Positions 50,027 through 60,959 of a stretch of DNA of 64,000 nucleotides are shown here, one piece after another. Origin of the DNA: HGM04593 sp045646965 (GTDB lineage: Bacteria; Bacteroidota; Bacteroidia; Bacteroidales; Bacteroidaceae). The DNA lies in contig JAZRLR010000023.1 in the NCBI GenBank assembly GCA_045646965.1, forward strand, positions 169,518 through 233,517, read 5' to 3'. Made by a program: the position numbers and the translations under genes. Every line of letters starts with the position of its first letter. Within the stretch, counting starts at the first letter, position 1. The notes beneath the pieces were generated by a model, which saw nothing but the letters and a program-made list of their open reading frames with translations, was not told the DNA's origin and made no database searches.

Positions 50027-51688
50027 TCAGCTTAATCCTACAATCTCACCGTTCACATAGTCGATGTGGTTGGCCTGCGGGTCGCGAGGCAAACCAGGCA
50101 TACGAATGATGTCGCCTGCAATTGCCACAATCATCTCGGCACCTGCGTTGAGCACCACGTCACGAATCTGCAAGTTGAAGCCCTTGGCGGCACCGTAGAG
50201 TTTTGCGTCGGCGCTGAAAGAGAACTGCGTCTTTGCAATGCAGACGGGGAACGATGTCATACCAAGTTTCTCGGCAAGTTTTATGCGGTCGGCAGCGGGC
50301 TTGGCAAATGTTACAGAGGCTGCTCCATAGATATTCTTTGCAACCTTCTCTATCTTTGTCATCAGGCTGTCCTCGTCGCTGTATGTGAACTCGAGTTTCT
50401 TCGAGGGGTTGTTTGCTATGGTATCCACAACTATCTGCGCCATCTCCACGGCACCCTCGCCACCCTGTGCAAAGGCGTTGTTTATTACAAAGGGAAGGCC
50501 GAGTTCCTGCTCAACGTGTGCACGCAGCAGAGCCATCTCCTCGTCGGTGTCGGTGGCAAAGCGGTTGAACACCACGATAACCGACTGACCGAACGATTGC
50601 AGGTTGGCAACGTGACGGTCGAGGTTGGCAAGACCGTTGCGCAAGCCGTCCATATCGGGCTCTTTGATTTTGTCGAGCTCCACTCCACCGTGCATCTTGA
50701 GTCCCTGTGCTGTGGCCACGATAATTGTGGCGTCGGGCTGCAAGCCGCTCTTGCGACAGAGGATATTGTAGAATTTCTCTGCACCGAGGTCGGCACCGAA
50801 ACCTGCCTCTGTGATTGTGTACTCGCTGTGTGCAAGAGCCATCTTTGTGGCAAGCTGTGAGTTACATCCGTGCGCGATATTTGCGAAAGGACCGCCGTGA
50901 ACCACAGCGGGAGTGTTCTCTGTGGTCTGTACGAGGTTGGGCTGTATTGCATCTTTCAGCAGAACCATAATAGAACCGGCAATGCCGAGCTCCTTCACGG
51001 TGAAAGGCTCGCCCGAATAGGTATAACCCAAGAGGATATTCTCGATGCGACGACGCAGGTCGTTCTCGTCAGATGCAAGGCAGAGAATTGCCATAAGTTC
51101 CGATGCGGGAGTGATGTCGAAGCCCGCCTGCTCCACAAGACCGTTTGTAGCGGGGCCCACACCTGTGATAATTGAGCGCAAAGAGCGGTCGTTCACGTCG
51201 AGCACACGACGCCACAGAATCTCTTTGAGACCGAAGCCCTCTTTTGCGTGCTGATAGAGATAGTTGTCGAGCAGAGCCGCAATCATATTGTGAGCCGATG
51301 TAATGGCGTGGAAGTCACCTGTAAAGTGGAGGTTAATCTTCTCCATAGGAAGCACCTGCGCATAACCGCCGCCGGCAGCACCGCCCTTCATTCCGAAGCA
51401 GGGGCCAAGCGAGGGCTCACGAAGAGCGACAACCGCTTTTTTACCAATTTTGTTAAGACCGAGCGCAAGACCGATAGATACAGTTGTCTTACCGATACCT
51501 GCACGGGTTGCAGTAATGGCTGTAACAAGGATAAGCTTACCCTTCTGCTCACCTATGAGGTGCAGAGGAAGTTTAGCAATATATTTGCCATAGTGTTCAA
51601 GCTCGTCGGCTGCGATACCCATCTGTGCAGCCACATACTCAATACGTTGTAGCTCGGTTTCGTGAGCTATCTCGATGTCACTCTTCAT
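50027..51688 (-). CDS. fhs: Formate-tetrahydrofolate ligase
   Basis: 553 residues. ATP-dependent synthesis of 10-formyl-THF from formate, feeding purine and fMet-tRNA synthesis. The P-loop region reads LVTAITATRAGIGKTTVSIGLALGLNKIGKK (normally TPAGEGKTT), followed by REPSLGPCFGMKGGAAGGGYAQVLPMEKINLHFTGD, the family signature. The C-terminal TSFPVCIAKTQFSFS is intact. Folate work is shared with the formyl-THF cyclo-ligase at 23761-24294. A TATCTTCG box at 51731-51738 lies 42 bases before the start. Confidence 0.96.
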   Translation of the reverse strand: MKSDIEIAHETELQRIEYVAAQMGIAADELEHYGKYIAKLPLHLIGEQKGKLILVTAITATRAGIGKTTVSIGLALGLNKIGKKAVVALREPSLGPCFGMKGGAAGGGYAQVLPMEKINLHFTGDFHAITSAHNMIAALLDNYLYQHAKEGFGLKEILWRRVLDVNDRSLRSIITGVGPATNGLVEQAGFDITPASELMAILCLASDENDLRRRIENILLGYTYSGEPFTVKELGIAGSIMVLLKDAIQPNLVQTTENTPAVVHGGPFANIAHGCNSQLATKMALAHSEYTITEAGFGADLGAEKFYNILCRKSGLQPDATIIVATAQGLKMHGGVELDKIKEPDMDGLRNGLANLDRHVANLQSFGQSVIVVFNRFATDTDEEMALLRAHVEQELGLPFVINNAFAQGGEGAVEMAQIVVDTIANNPSKKLEFTYSDEDSLMTKIEKVAKNIYGAASVTFAKPAADRIKLAEKLGMTSFPVCIAKTQFSFSADAKLYGAAKGFNLQIRDVVLNAGAEMIVAIAGDIIRMPGLPRDPQANHIDYVNGEIVGLS

Positions 51689-51730
51689 AGTTATATGTTT
51701 AAGGTTTATATTTACAATATATTTAAAGTG

Positions 51731-51738
51731 CGAAGATA
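51731..51738 (-). promoter_or_regulatory. Candidate -7 box TATCTTCG of the fhs-rarA operon
   Basis: Minus strand TATCTTCG, with TTCG (51761-51758) exactly 19 bases upstream. Both elements match the TTTG-N19-TAnnTTTG consensus except for C in place of T. About 42 bases before the fhs start. Confidence 0.4.
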
Positions 51739-51950
51739 CTAATTAAACTCCGAAAAACGAAAATATTTGCCATTCTTGTGCATCGGAGGCACGCTATTTA
51801 TTCGACGAGGGAATATTTTCCTCTCTTTTTTATTAATAGCACGCGCAATATCCCGAAATTCAATTTTTTTGTGCTATTTTTGTAAATTGTATTGAAAGGC
51901 TCTGCCACACAGAGTACCCCAAGAAATAAAACGAATAAAAAATAAAGAAT

Positions 51951-53693
<1,743 letters not shown>

Positions 53694-53699
53694 CACCCG

Positions 53700-55100
53700 A
53701 TGGACAACAAAGGATATTTTGAATCGCCCGAGTTCCGCGAGATTCTAAAGAGATATGAGCAGACACAAGCCTGCTCATATTTTGAGATATACGAATTGAG
53801 CGACATCCTGGCCTACTACCTCTATCAGGACAAGACCGACGCCGCCGAGTCAGTGCTCGAAAAAGCACAGAAGATGCACCCCGGCGCCGAGGAACTTGTA
53901 AAGATGGAGGTCAAGTTGCTTTTGGGCAAGGGAGAGCCCGAGCAGGCGATGTTCAAATTGAGCGAGATAAACAAGCCCGAGGACGACGAGACAAAACTCC
54001 TGCAAGCCGAGATTATGCTCGCAATGAAAGACTACCGCGACGCCCGCGAAATAGCCATCGAGCTGCTCAACCGCCCGCAGATAACAAAAGAACTTGCCTG
54101 CGAAGCCCTGGAGCTTATGCTCGACTGCGGCTTTGCCCAGGACGCCCTGCAGATAACAGAGTATGCCTTGCAGAAGTACCCGCAGGAGAAATGTTTCAGG
54201 GAGATTAAGGCCGAGTGCCTCATAGAGCTACAGTACATAGGCGATGCGATAGACATATACAACGACCTGCTCGACAGCGAGCCCTACTCTACTTTCTACT
54301 GGGAGCAGTTGGCACACATATATTATATGACCAACAAATATGGCAAGGCACTCGAGTGCTTCGAATACGAAGTTGCCATAAACGAAGAGATTGAGTACGC
54401 CCGTATGATGCAGGGATACTGCTACTATTTCCTGCGCGACTACACACACGCAAGAGAGGTATTCGAGACATTGTCGCAAAAATATCCCGCATCTATAATG
54501 CCACGCTTCTACATCGCTCTGTGCCATTACGCGACAGGCGACAACGAAGGAGCGCTCTCCATCTTCGACGACATCATAGAACTTGCCGAGGAAGCAAGCA
54601 TCGAGGCTATGCTTGCACGCATAAACCGCGCAATCCTTTTATATAAGACAGGCGAGAAAGAGAGTGCCGTGGGCGCCATCTCGCTCGCCCTGCTTATGCA
54701 CCCGCAGAATATGAAGCAGTTGCTGCTTTGCGACAATCTTCTCTATGAGCTGCGCGACAAGGAGAACCTCACATTCAAGGAGATGAATGTGATAGACATA
54801 AAAGACTGGAGCGCCGAAGAAGAGCTCTTTGCCCTGGCCCGACACCTTATGAGGCACGAGTGCTGGGAGCCCGCAAAGACCGTGCTTCTGTACACACGCC
54901 AGATAAGCCGCGAGCCCTCCGACATAGACGCCTGCACAGCATACACAATGCACCGTCTGGGAGAGACAGAGCTCACACACCCCTATATAGAGAGTGCATT
55001 AAATGAGAAATCGAACATCCTTTTCGAGCTTTTCCAAAAGCCCTATGACGCAAATATCGGCGTCGAGGAGTTTCTCACAGACATAAAAAAACAGGGCTGA
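53700..55100 (+). CDS. Tetratricopeptide repeat protein
   Basis: 466 residues, soluble, almost entirely helical with successive TPR-like repeats (for example FYWEQLAHIYYMTNKYGKALECFEYEVAINEE and ARMMQGYCYYFLRDYTHAREVFETLSQKYP). No enzymatic motif. It follows glnS by six bases and its stop codon lies within the terminator loop. Likely a scaffold or adaptor; the pairing with glnS may only reflect operon sharing. Confidence 0.85.
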   Translation: MDNKGYFESPEFREILKRYEQTQACSYFEIYELSDILAYYLYQDKTDAAESVLEKAQKMHPGAEELVKMEVKLLLGKGEPEQAMFKLSEINKPEDDETKLLQAEIMLAMKDYRDAREIAIELLNRPQITKELACEALELMLDCGFAQDALQITEYALQKYPQEKCFREIKAECLIELQYIGDAIDIYNDLLDSEPYSTFYWEQLAHIYYMTNKYGKALECFEYEVAINEEIEYARMMQGYCYYFLRDYTHAREVFETLSQKYPASIMPRFYIALCHYATGDNEGALSIFDDIIELAEEASIEAMLARINRAILLYKTGEKESAVGAISLALLMHPQNMKQLLLCDNLLYELRDKENLTFKEMNVIDIKDWSAEEELFALARHLMRHECWEPAKTVLLYTRQISREPSDIDACTAYTMHRLGETELTHPYIESALNEKSNILFELFQKPYDANIGVEEFLTDIKKQG

Positions 55101-55114
55101 AGCCCTGTTTTTTT
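55085..55114. terminator. Terminator containing the TPR gene stop codon
   Basis: ACAGGGC (55091-55097) pairs with GCCCTGT (55102-55108) around TGAA, so the TGA stop (55098-55100) is the loop. A-run before and T-run after allow termination in both directions, serving also the convergent mannose-1-phosphate guanylyltransferase gene. Confidence 0.85.
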
Positions 55115-55133
55115 ATTCTATACAAATACTTTA

Positions 55134-56198
55134 TCACTTATCGGAATACTCTTTTATGCGATTCTCCTCGCTCATACGGCAGACAAGCAGGTTGCCGTCA
55201 TTCTCCGACACAATGCAGTTGTCCACACCAATCACCACAACACTCTTCATATTGCGTGTATTCACAATGCAGTTGCGGGCCTCGCTAAAAGAGGTCTCCG
55301 ACGCACCGAGCGACACATTGCCGTTGAGGTCTTTTGCCACCTGGTTATGCAACGACACCCAAGTACCGAGGTCGCTCCAGCCAAAGTTCGAGGGAAAAAC
55401 AAATATCTCGTCGGCACGCTCCATAATTGCATAATCGACCGAGATATTGCGGCACTCGGGAAACTTCTCGTTCACCATCTGCTGCTCCTCGGGAGTGAAA
55501 TAATAAGGAACGAGCGACTCAAACACGTCAGCAATGGGGTTCTGGTACACACGGAAAGCACTTACGATGGTCGAAACATTCCAGATGAAGATACCCGCAT
55601 TCCAATAGAAATTATTCTTCGCAATATAAGCCTTTGCGGTCTCAAGGTCGGGTTTCTCCTTGAAAGAATCGACGCGGAACACCTCTTTATTGGCAAGCGA
55701 CGCAGTGCCGAGAGCAGCCTCAATGTAACCGTAGCCCGTGTCGGGGCGGGTGGGCTTGATACCGAGAGTGAGAATTGCGTCGGAGTCGGCCACAAACTTG
55801 AGCGACGACGCAATTACACGACGAAACTCTGCCACGTCGGCCACGAAGTGGTCGCTGGGTGTCACCACCATATTTGCGCGGGGATCTTTCTTTTTAATCT
55901 TCCACGCCGCATAAGCGATGCAGGGCGCAGTGTTTCGGCGACAAGGCTCCTTGAGGATATTCTCGTCGGGTATCATAGGAAGCTGCTCTTTTACAAGCGG
56001 CGCATACTTTTCCGATGTGAGCACCCACACATTTTCTATGGGGCACAAATCTCCAAAGCGGTCTACGGTGAGCTGCAGGAGCGACTTGCCGCAACCAAGG
56101 ACATCGATAAATTGTTTGGGGCACTCTGTGGTGCTCATAGGCCAGAAACGGCTTCCTATACCGCCGGCCATTATAACTACGTGATTCGAATTATTCAT
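55134..56198 (-). CDS. manC: Mannose-1-phosphate guanylyltransferase
   Basis: 354 residues. Makes GDP-mannose from GTP and mannose-1-phosphate for surface polysaccharides. The pyrophosphorylase motif VIMAGGIGSRFWPMSTTECPKQFIDVLG is at residues 8-35, VVTPSDHFV in the active site, and VDSFKEKPDLETA with the signature FKEKP. Only the nucleotidyltransferase part is present; the isomerase domain of longer ManC proteins is missing, as is common in this phylum. Single gene with a TATCTTCG box (56234-56241) upstream. Confidence 0.94.
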   Translation of the reverse strand: MNNSNHVVIMAGGIGSRFWPMSTTECPKQFIDVLGCGKSLLQLTVDRFGDLCPIENVWVLTSEKYAPLVKEQLPMIPDENILKEPCRRNTAPCIAYAAWKIKKKDPRANMVVTPSDHFVADVAEFRRVIASSLKFVADSDAILTLGIKPTRPDTGYGYIEAALGTASLANKEVFRVDSFKEKPDLETAKAYIAKNNFYWNAGIFIWNVSTIVSAFRVYQNPIADVFESLVPYYFTPEEQQMVNEKFPECRNISVDYAIMERADEIFVFPSNFGWSDLGTWVSLHNQVAKDLNGNVSLGASETSFSEARNCIVNTRNMKSVVVIGVDNCIVSENDGNLLVCRMSEENRIKEYSDK

Positions 56199-56233
56199 AC
56201 AATAACTTATAGCATTTTGTAATACAACAAATG

Positions 56234-56241
56234 CGAAGATA
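56234..56241 (-). promoter_or_regulatory. Candidate -7 box TATCTTCG of manC
   Basis: Minus strand TATCTTCG, with TTCG (56263-56260) 18 bases upstream, about 36 bases before the start codon. Same C-containing variant as at fhs. Confidence 0.4.
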
Positions 56242-56398
56242 GAAAAAAAATAAATAAGACGAAGAAAGAATGTAAAAATTAATTAAATAATATCGCGCAG
56301 CTCACCCCATCTTGTTTATAATCAGACAAAAAAGCAGAAAAAAACTTATCATAAGCAGATATTTTCCTTAAAATCTGTTATTTTATAAAAATAAAGAC

Positions 56399-56406
56399 TA
56401 TATTTG
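56399..56406 (+). promoter_or_regulatory. Candidate -7 box (TATATTTG) of the MraY/WecA-like gene
   Basis: TATATTTG is a full match to TAnnTTTG. Transcription would start near 56413, which rules out the in-frame ATG at 56404 and favours the one at 56464. The -33 position is poor. Confidence 0.5.
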
Positions 56407-56463
56407 CAAATTAGCAAAAGTATGTATATACAAGTGGCTGCACCACGCATTAAATTTATAGTT

Positions 56464-57639
56464 ATGAAGAATATTGACGAATTTTATCATCTTCTGCTAC
56501 CCTTTGCGGCAGCATTCTTCTCTACTTTGTGGATACACCCCAAAGTTTTGAAAATCGCAATTCTCAAGAACATCGTCGATAACCCCGACGCACGCAAACT
56601 GCAACGCAAGCCCATCCCTGTTATGGGAGGAGTCGCAGTTTTCTTCGGCATTCTGGTGGGTATCTGTTCATCGCAGATTATGTTCAACAGCCCCCAGGTG
56701 TTCATTCTCACTGCCGCAATGCTTGTAATGCTCTACACGGGAACCATAGACGACATTCTCGACCTCACGCCAAACATCCGCTTCATCATAGAGATTGCCG
56801 TAGTGGCATTTATTATGTATGTGAGCAACAGCGCAATAAACAACTTTGGCGGGTTGTGGGGAATTGACACAATTTCGATGTGGATAGCCGCTCCGCTCAC
56901 CATATTTGCGGCGGTGGGTATTATAAACGCCATAAACCTCATCGATGGCGTGAACGGCCTTTCATCGGGATTCTGTTTTATGGCATCTATGCTTTTTGCC
57001 ATAATGTTCTACGCACTGGGCAATGTCACAATGACCATACTCGCAATATCTGCGGCAGGAGCCATCGTGCCCTTCTTCTTCCACAACGTATTTGGAAACA
57101 GCACACGTATGTTCATCGGAGACGGCGGCACATTGGTTATCGGTACAATGATGTCAATGTTTGTCATAAGCATACTAAACACCGACTATTTGAGCGCAGA
57201 ATTTGTCGCCAACGGCTTTGGCCTCATCCCCTTCACACTCTCTGTGATGGCAATTCCCGTCTTTGACACACTGCGCGTGATGTCAATGAGAATTATACGA
57301 GGCAAGTCTCCTTTCAGCCCCGACAAGACACACCTGCACCACCTTTTCATTGAGCTCGGATTCTCACACGTAGGTACTACCGTTTCTATCCTCACACTCA
57401 ACTTCCTGATTGTGGTCACTTGGTTCCTCTCATATAAATTGAGTGCTTCGGTAGATGTTCAGCTATACATTGTGATTACATTGAGCATACTTGCGACATT
57501 TGTTTTCTACAAATATGCAAGAATACAACTTACAAAGAACGGCAAGGGCTTGAAAGTCTTGAAAGGCGTGGCACACCTGCTTGCCTTTGAGAGAAAAGGT
57601 TTCTGGATGTGGCTTGAAAAGAATATCGACAAGCTTTGA
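56464..57639 (+). CDS. MraY/WecA-family undecaprenyl-phosphate glycosyl-1-phosphate transferase
   Basis: 391 residues from the ATG at 56464. About ten or eleven membrane helices. Conserved cytoplasmic motifs are NPDARKLQRKPIPVMGGVAVFFG, the Asp pair in GTIDDILDLTPNIRF, NLIDGVNGLSSGF and GDGGTLVIG, and the His motif DKTHLHHLF. It transfers a sugar-1-phosphate, probably a HexNAc, from UDP-sugar to undecaprenyl phosphate, starting O-antigen or capsule synthesis. With the Wzx-like flippase and manC it suggests surface glycan synthesis spread over the chromosome. Confidence 0.92.
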   Translation: MKNIDEFYHLLLPFAAAFFSTLWIHPKVLKIAILKNIVDNPDARKLQRKPIPVMGGVAVFFGILVGICSSQIMFNSPQVFILTAAMLVMLYTGTIDDILDLTPNIRFIIEIAVVAFIMYVSNSAINNFGGLWGIDTISMWIAAPLTIFAAVGIINAINLIDGVNGLSSGFCFMASMLFAIMFYALGNVTMTILAISAAGAIVPFFFHNVFGNSTRMFIGDGGTLVIGTMMSMFVISILNTDYLSAEFVANGFGLIPFTLSVMAIPVFDTLRVMSMRIIRGKSPFSPDKTHLHHLFIELGFSHVGTTVSILTLNFLIVVTWFLSYKLSASVDVQLYIVITLSILATFVFYKYARIQLTKNGKGLKVLKGVAHLLAFERKGFWMWLEKNIDKL

Positions 57640-57662
57640 TTGAGATAGCGCAAGGCGCAAGA

Positions 57663-57705
57663 AATAATAAATCCGAATACTCACAAGGTATTCGGATTTA
57701 TTATT
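57663..57705. terminator. Bidirectional terminator with an 18-bp stem
   Basis: AATAATAAATCCGAATAC pairs perfectly with its complement (57688-57705) around TCACAAG. It lies between the convergent MraY/WecA-like and T9SS plug genes. Its A/T-rich base serves as the U-run in both directions. Confidence 0.9.
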
Positions 57706-57706
57706 T

Positions 57707-58957
57707 TCAGTTACGTTCGAGCTTATAATTGAGACGCCCCACCCCGACAAGTTTGTCGTAACGGGCACCAAATTCCCGGTGGTAAATATAAATAAGGTAT
57801 TCGTTGTCGGTGTTATAAAAATCGCCCTCCACCGTGGGGTTCTGCGCCGCAGAGGGAGTGTCGGGCACCCACACATAGGAATAGTTATACAAACCCATCT
57901 TTAGCAAAACCGTGGCGCGATAGAGAGCAGCCTCCTCGTCATAGACAAGCCTGCACCCCTCGTCGGGCACATTACCGCAGAAATCTCCTGTCAGGTAGTA
58001 GCTGCCACCCGCTGCAAACGGAGCATCGAGCGAGAAATGTACATATATATAGTCGGCCTCGGTGTCGGTGCCATAGCCGTCGAGAGTATTTACAAAGAAA
58101 CGGCCATTCTCGTCGCGCACATTAGAGTGGAAGCGCGTGGGGCGGTCGGTGTAGAGAGTCGAGTGGTAGTGAGGAGCTACATAGCGCACGCTCTCCACAT
58201 TCTCTCCGAGACGGTCGGTATCGGTAAGTTCGAAACGACGAAACTCGTTGCCACCTTTGAAAATAAGTTTCTCATTATTTATATATTGCAGCACCCCTCC
58301 CGTGACGTATGTAGGCAAAACATCGGTCACGCAGTCACTCACACTGCGATTGCGACAAATAACAGCCTTCACTTCGCTGCGCGGATCGGAGATATTATAT
58401 CGAGGGTGATGCACAGCGAAGCTCACCTGCTGGTGAGATGCGTTGAAGTCTATATCTGTGTTTCCGCTCACGGAGCCGCTCAATGCCACGCGCTCGTCGA
58501 GCACCGAAAAGCGATACTCGGCCACAGGTGCATCGCTCTCGTCGTCGATAACCTGCAACTTGTAGTTACCCGACAGTTTCAAAGATATATCGTCATTGGG
58601 AATAGAAAAGTAATATGTGGTATAGAGCACGGTAGTATTCACAGAGTTCTCCCACTCGTCCACAGGCATATCGTTGAACCCGTCGATGTAGTCTATCTCA
58701 AAAAGTTCCGACAGCTGCCACAACGCATCGCAGTGCACCACTCTGTATGTGTAACGATGGTAATCGTGCGACAGCTCGTCGAAAGAAAAACAGAGTACAT
58801 CGTCGCTGCCCAAGCGCAGCACGGGCGGCAGCATAGCGTCGTCGTTGAGAGACACCATAACCGAGCGCACCGAGGGGGAGAGAGAGCGGGCAAACTGCTG
58901 CGCCTGCGTTCCCACCGCAAACAGCAGGAATATCATATACACAAAAAATCGTCTCAT
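57707..58957 (-). CDS. Type IX secretion system plug protein (DUF5103)
   Basis: 416 residues from the ATG at 58957; 13 more upstream codons are possible but lack signal-peptide character. The signal peptide (MRRFFVYMIFLLFAVGTQAQ) precedes a beta-rich body matching DUF5103: LPPVLRLGSDDVLCFSFDEL, YTYRVVHCDALWQ, IDFNASHQQVSFAVHHPRYNISDP, YDEEAALYRATVLLKMGLYNY. DUF5103 proteins close the lateral pore of the giant SprA translocon when no PorV-bound cargo is present. With PorQ at 20150-21151 this is the second T9SS part in the window. Confidence 0.88.
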   Translation of the reverse strand: MRRFFVYMIFLLFAVGTQAQQFARSLSPSVRSVMVSLNDDAMLPPVLRLGSDDVLCFSFDELSHDYHRYTYRVVHCDALWQLSELFEIDYIDGFNDMPVDEWENSVNTTVLYTTYYFSIPNDDISLKLSGNYKLQVIDDESDAPVAEYRFSVLDERVALSGSVSGNTDIDFNASHQQVSFAVHHPRYNISDPRSEVKAVICRNRSVSDCVTDVLPTYVTGGVLQYINNEKLIFKGGNEFRRFELTDTDRLGENVESVRYVAPHYHSTLYTDRPTRFHSNVRDENGRFFVNTLDGYGTDTEADYIYVHFSLDAPFAAGGSYYLTGDFCGNVPDEGCRLVYDEEAALYRATVLLKMGLYNYSYVWVPDTPSAAQNPTVEGDFYNTDNEYLIYIYHREFGARYDKLVGVGRLNYKLERN

Positions 58958-58976
58958 AAGCAGATATTTGTTTCGG

Positions 58977-59006
58977 CGAAGATAGTCATTTGGCAAGAAA
59001 TATCAA
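58977..59006 (-). promoter_or_regulatory. Promoter of the T9SS plug gene
   Basis: Minus strand TTG (59006-59004) followed after 19 bases by TATCTTCG (58984-58977), about 20 bases before the start codon. The -7 box carries the C-variant also seen upstream of porQ. Confidence 0.5.
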
Positions 59007-59119
59007 TACATTTGCCCCAAACGGCAAATATTTTCTACATTCAAAACGAAATATCAAAGCAAACATTGCATTTACAACCCGTTTCTACCTATATTTACAT
59101 TATAATTAACAAAACACCT

Positions 59120-59959
59120 ATGAGAAAAGCTATGTTTGCAGCCCTTGTGCTATGCGCCGCCACACTCACCGCACAAGATATCATATACGAGAAGAGCGAC
59201 AGCATCTTTGTCACCGAGATTATAAACAAGGAGCAGCCCACACGCAAGAGCGGCGAGCTTGCGCTACACGTCGCGCGACAGTTCCTCGGCAAGAAATATA
59301 AGGGCGGAACCCTCGACACATACAACGGCGAGCCGCTTGTCATCAACTGCAGGGAGCTCGACTGCACCACCTTTGTGGAGACGGTGCTTGCCCTTGTCGT
59401 AACAATCAGAGAAGGGGAAAAGAGTTTCGAGGAATTCTGCCACAACCTGCAAACCATACGCTACCGCAACGGAGAGCGCAAGGGTTACGCAAGCCGTCTG
59501 CACTATATAAGCTGGTGGATTGCCGACAGCGCAAAGAAAGGAATTATACACGAGGCGACACACTGTACACACAGCCGCCCCCTGCCGCTCAACCTGCACT
59601 ATATGAGCAGAAACGCAGCCTTGTACCCACAGCTGAAGGCCGACAGCAGCCTCGTAGCCCTCATTGAGAGAGAGGAAAAGCCCTTTCGCGGAACTACAAC
59701 AGAGTACATACCCAAGGAAGAGCTACACCGCGGGCGAGGTGCCCTCACTATAGCCGACGGCGATATAATAGCCCTTGTCACAAATATCGAGGGGCTCGAC
59801 GTGGTGCACATAGGCTTTGCATTGTGGAGAGGAGAGAAGTTACATCTGCTGCACGCCTCGTCGGGCGAGGGAAAGGTTATTGAAGACGGAAAAACCCTCT
59901 ACGACTACCAGAAAAACAAGAAGAAACAGACAGGAATAAGAGTCTTCGCAATAGAATAA
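59120..59959 (+). CDS. DUF1460 N-acetylmuramoyl-L-alanine amidase-like protein
   Basis: 279 residues from the ATG at 59120; the longer frame upstream is antisense to the plug gene. The signal peptide (MRKAMFAALVLCAATLTAQ) predicts export. The NlpC/P60-like core has the likely catalytic Cys in INCRELDCTTFVETVLAL and the His in EGLDVVHIGFALWRGEKLHLLHASS, as in DUF1460. Proteins of this family are thought to cut peptidoglycan stem peptides. Divergent from the T9SS plug gene with about 160 bases between them; no strong promoter seen on this side. Confidence 0.88.
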   Translation: MRKAMFAALVLCAATLTAQDIIYEKSDSIFVTEIINKEQPTRKSGELALHVARQFLGKKYKGGTLDTYNGEPLVINCRELDCTTFVETVLALVVTIREGEKSFEEFCHNLQTIRYRNGERKGYASRLHYISWWIADSAKKGIIHEATHCTHSRPLPLNLHYMSRNAALYPQLKADSSLVALIEREEKPFRGTTTEYIPKEELHRGRGALTIADGDIIALVTNIEGLDVVHIGFALWRGEKLHLLHASSGEGKVIEDGKTLYDYQKNKKKQTGIRVFAIE

Positions 59960-59963
59960 AAGA

Positions 59964-59993
59964 AACGGAGAACGCCCGAGGGTGTTCTCCGTT
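59964..59993. terminator. Terminator between the DUF1460 and OmpA genes
   Basis: AACGGAGAAC (59964-59973) pairs with GTTCTCCGTT (59984-59993), extended inward by two or three G-C/G-U pairs. Located between convergent genes, 4 bases after the DUF1460 stop and 20 before the OmpA stop. Confidence 0.8.
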
Positions 59994-60013
59994 GTGTTAT
60001 CTGCAGGAATTTA

Positions 60014-60703
60014 TTATTTCAAAGTTCCGTTGTTTGCAGCGTTAATCATATCGGCACTTGCATACATATAGATTTCAACGCGACGGTTCTTCTCACGTCC
60101 GGCAGCTGTAGCGTTGTCTGCCACGGGATACTGTGAGCCGTAACCCTCTACGCTTTTAATCTGTGTAGGAGCCACACCCAGGTTCTTGAGGTAGGTAGCT
60201 ACCGAGTTGGCTCTGTTCAACGACAAGGGGTTGTTAATTGCGTCGTTACCTGTGCTGTCGGTGTGACCAAAGATGGCAACGTCGGCGTCGCTGTACTCCT
60301 TGAGCACCTTTGCAAACTGTGCAAGGTCGGCCTTTGCCGAAGCGTTGAGGTCGTACTTGTTTGTCGCAAACATAATACCCGAAGCAAATGTCACCTTAAC
60401 AGCTGCAAGATTGTTTGCATCGGTGATTGTCTCCACAGTTGCACTCTCAATCTGCGCTGCAGCGTCGGCAGCCTTGTCCATTCTCTTACCAATGATTGCA
60501 CCTGTACCTGCACCCACAGCCGCACCTACAGCTGTACCCACAGCCTTGTTTCCGGCAAAGTGACCTACCAAAAGACCGAGAGCCGCACCACCTGCAGCAC
60601 CAAGCATACTACCTTTGGCTGTGTTGTTAAGACTTGAACAGCCGCTCAAAACCATAGCTGCGCAAAGCACAACCGACAAAGATTTCAAAATGTTTCTTTT
60701 CAT
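60014..60703 (-). CDS. OmpA-family lipoprotein with glycine-zipper domain
   Basis: 229 residues from the ATG at 60703 (an in-frame upstream codon gives a non-signal N-terminus). Lipobox VLSGCSSL with Cys22. Residues about 30-72 form a glycine zipper (GSMLGAAGGAALGLLVGHFAG, GAAVGAGTGAIIGKRMD). The C-terminal OmpA domain (about 110-220) with IFGHTDSTGNDAINNPLSLNRANSVATYL and GREKNRRVEIYM binds peptidoglycan. It should tether the outer membrane to the cell wall, like YiaD of E. coli. Single gene with a good promoter. Confidence 0.93.
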   Translation of the reverse strand: MKRNILKSLSVVLCAAMVLSGCSSLNNTAKGSMLGAAGGAALGLLVGHFAGNKAVGTAVGAAVGAGTGAIIGKRMDKAADAAAQIESATVETITDANNLAAVKVTFASGIMFATNKYDLNASAKADLAQFAKVLKEYSDADVAIFGHTDSTGNDAINNPLSLNRANSVATYLKNLGVAPTQIKSVEGYGSQYPVADNATAAGREKNRRVEIYMYASADMINAANNGTLK

Positions 60704-60782
60704 AACTATCTTTTTATATTTATAAAATTTACAAAAGAAAGGGCACATCGTACCGCCCCGGGCACATAGCCGCTATTTAGTG

Positions 60783-60813
60783 CAAAGGTAGTGAATAATC
60801 GGAATATTTACAA
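60783..60813 (-). promoter_or_regulatory. Promoter of the OmpA lipoprotein gene
   Basis: Minus strand TTG (60813-60811) followed after 20 bases by TACCTTTG (60790-60783). This predicts a leader of about 75 bases with a GC-rich core (CCGGGGCGG), unusual among the AT-rich leaders here. Confidence 0.7.
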
Positions 60814-60916
60814 TCTAATACCATTTTTTGATATTCTCTTTATTACAGACAGCACAAATAAAAGAACGGGGCACACTATTATTCCTATTATTATTCAAAT
60901 ATTCCCGTCTTTTTTG

Positions 60917-60924
60917 TAAATTTG
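60917..60924 (+). promoter_or_regulatory. Candidate -7 box (TAAATTTG) of proS
   Basis: TAAATTTG matches TAnnTTTG and is followed by GC, 35 bases before the proS start. The -33 position is weak. Confidence 0.5.
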
Positions 60925-60959
60925 CAGCAATGTAAATCGAAAATAATTATAAAAAAGAT

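Noticed and set aside
58037..59119. 360-codon extension upstream of the DUF1460 protein
   Set aside because: It runs antisense through the T9SS plug gene. The ATG at 59120 starts a proper signal peptide, so the extension is not coding.
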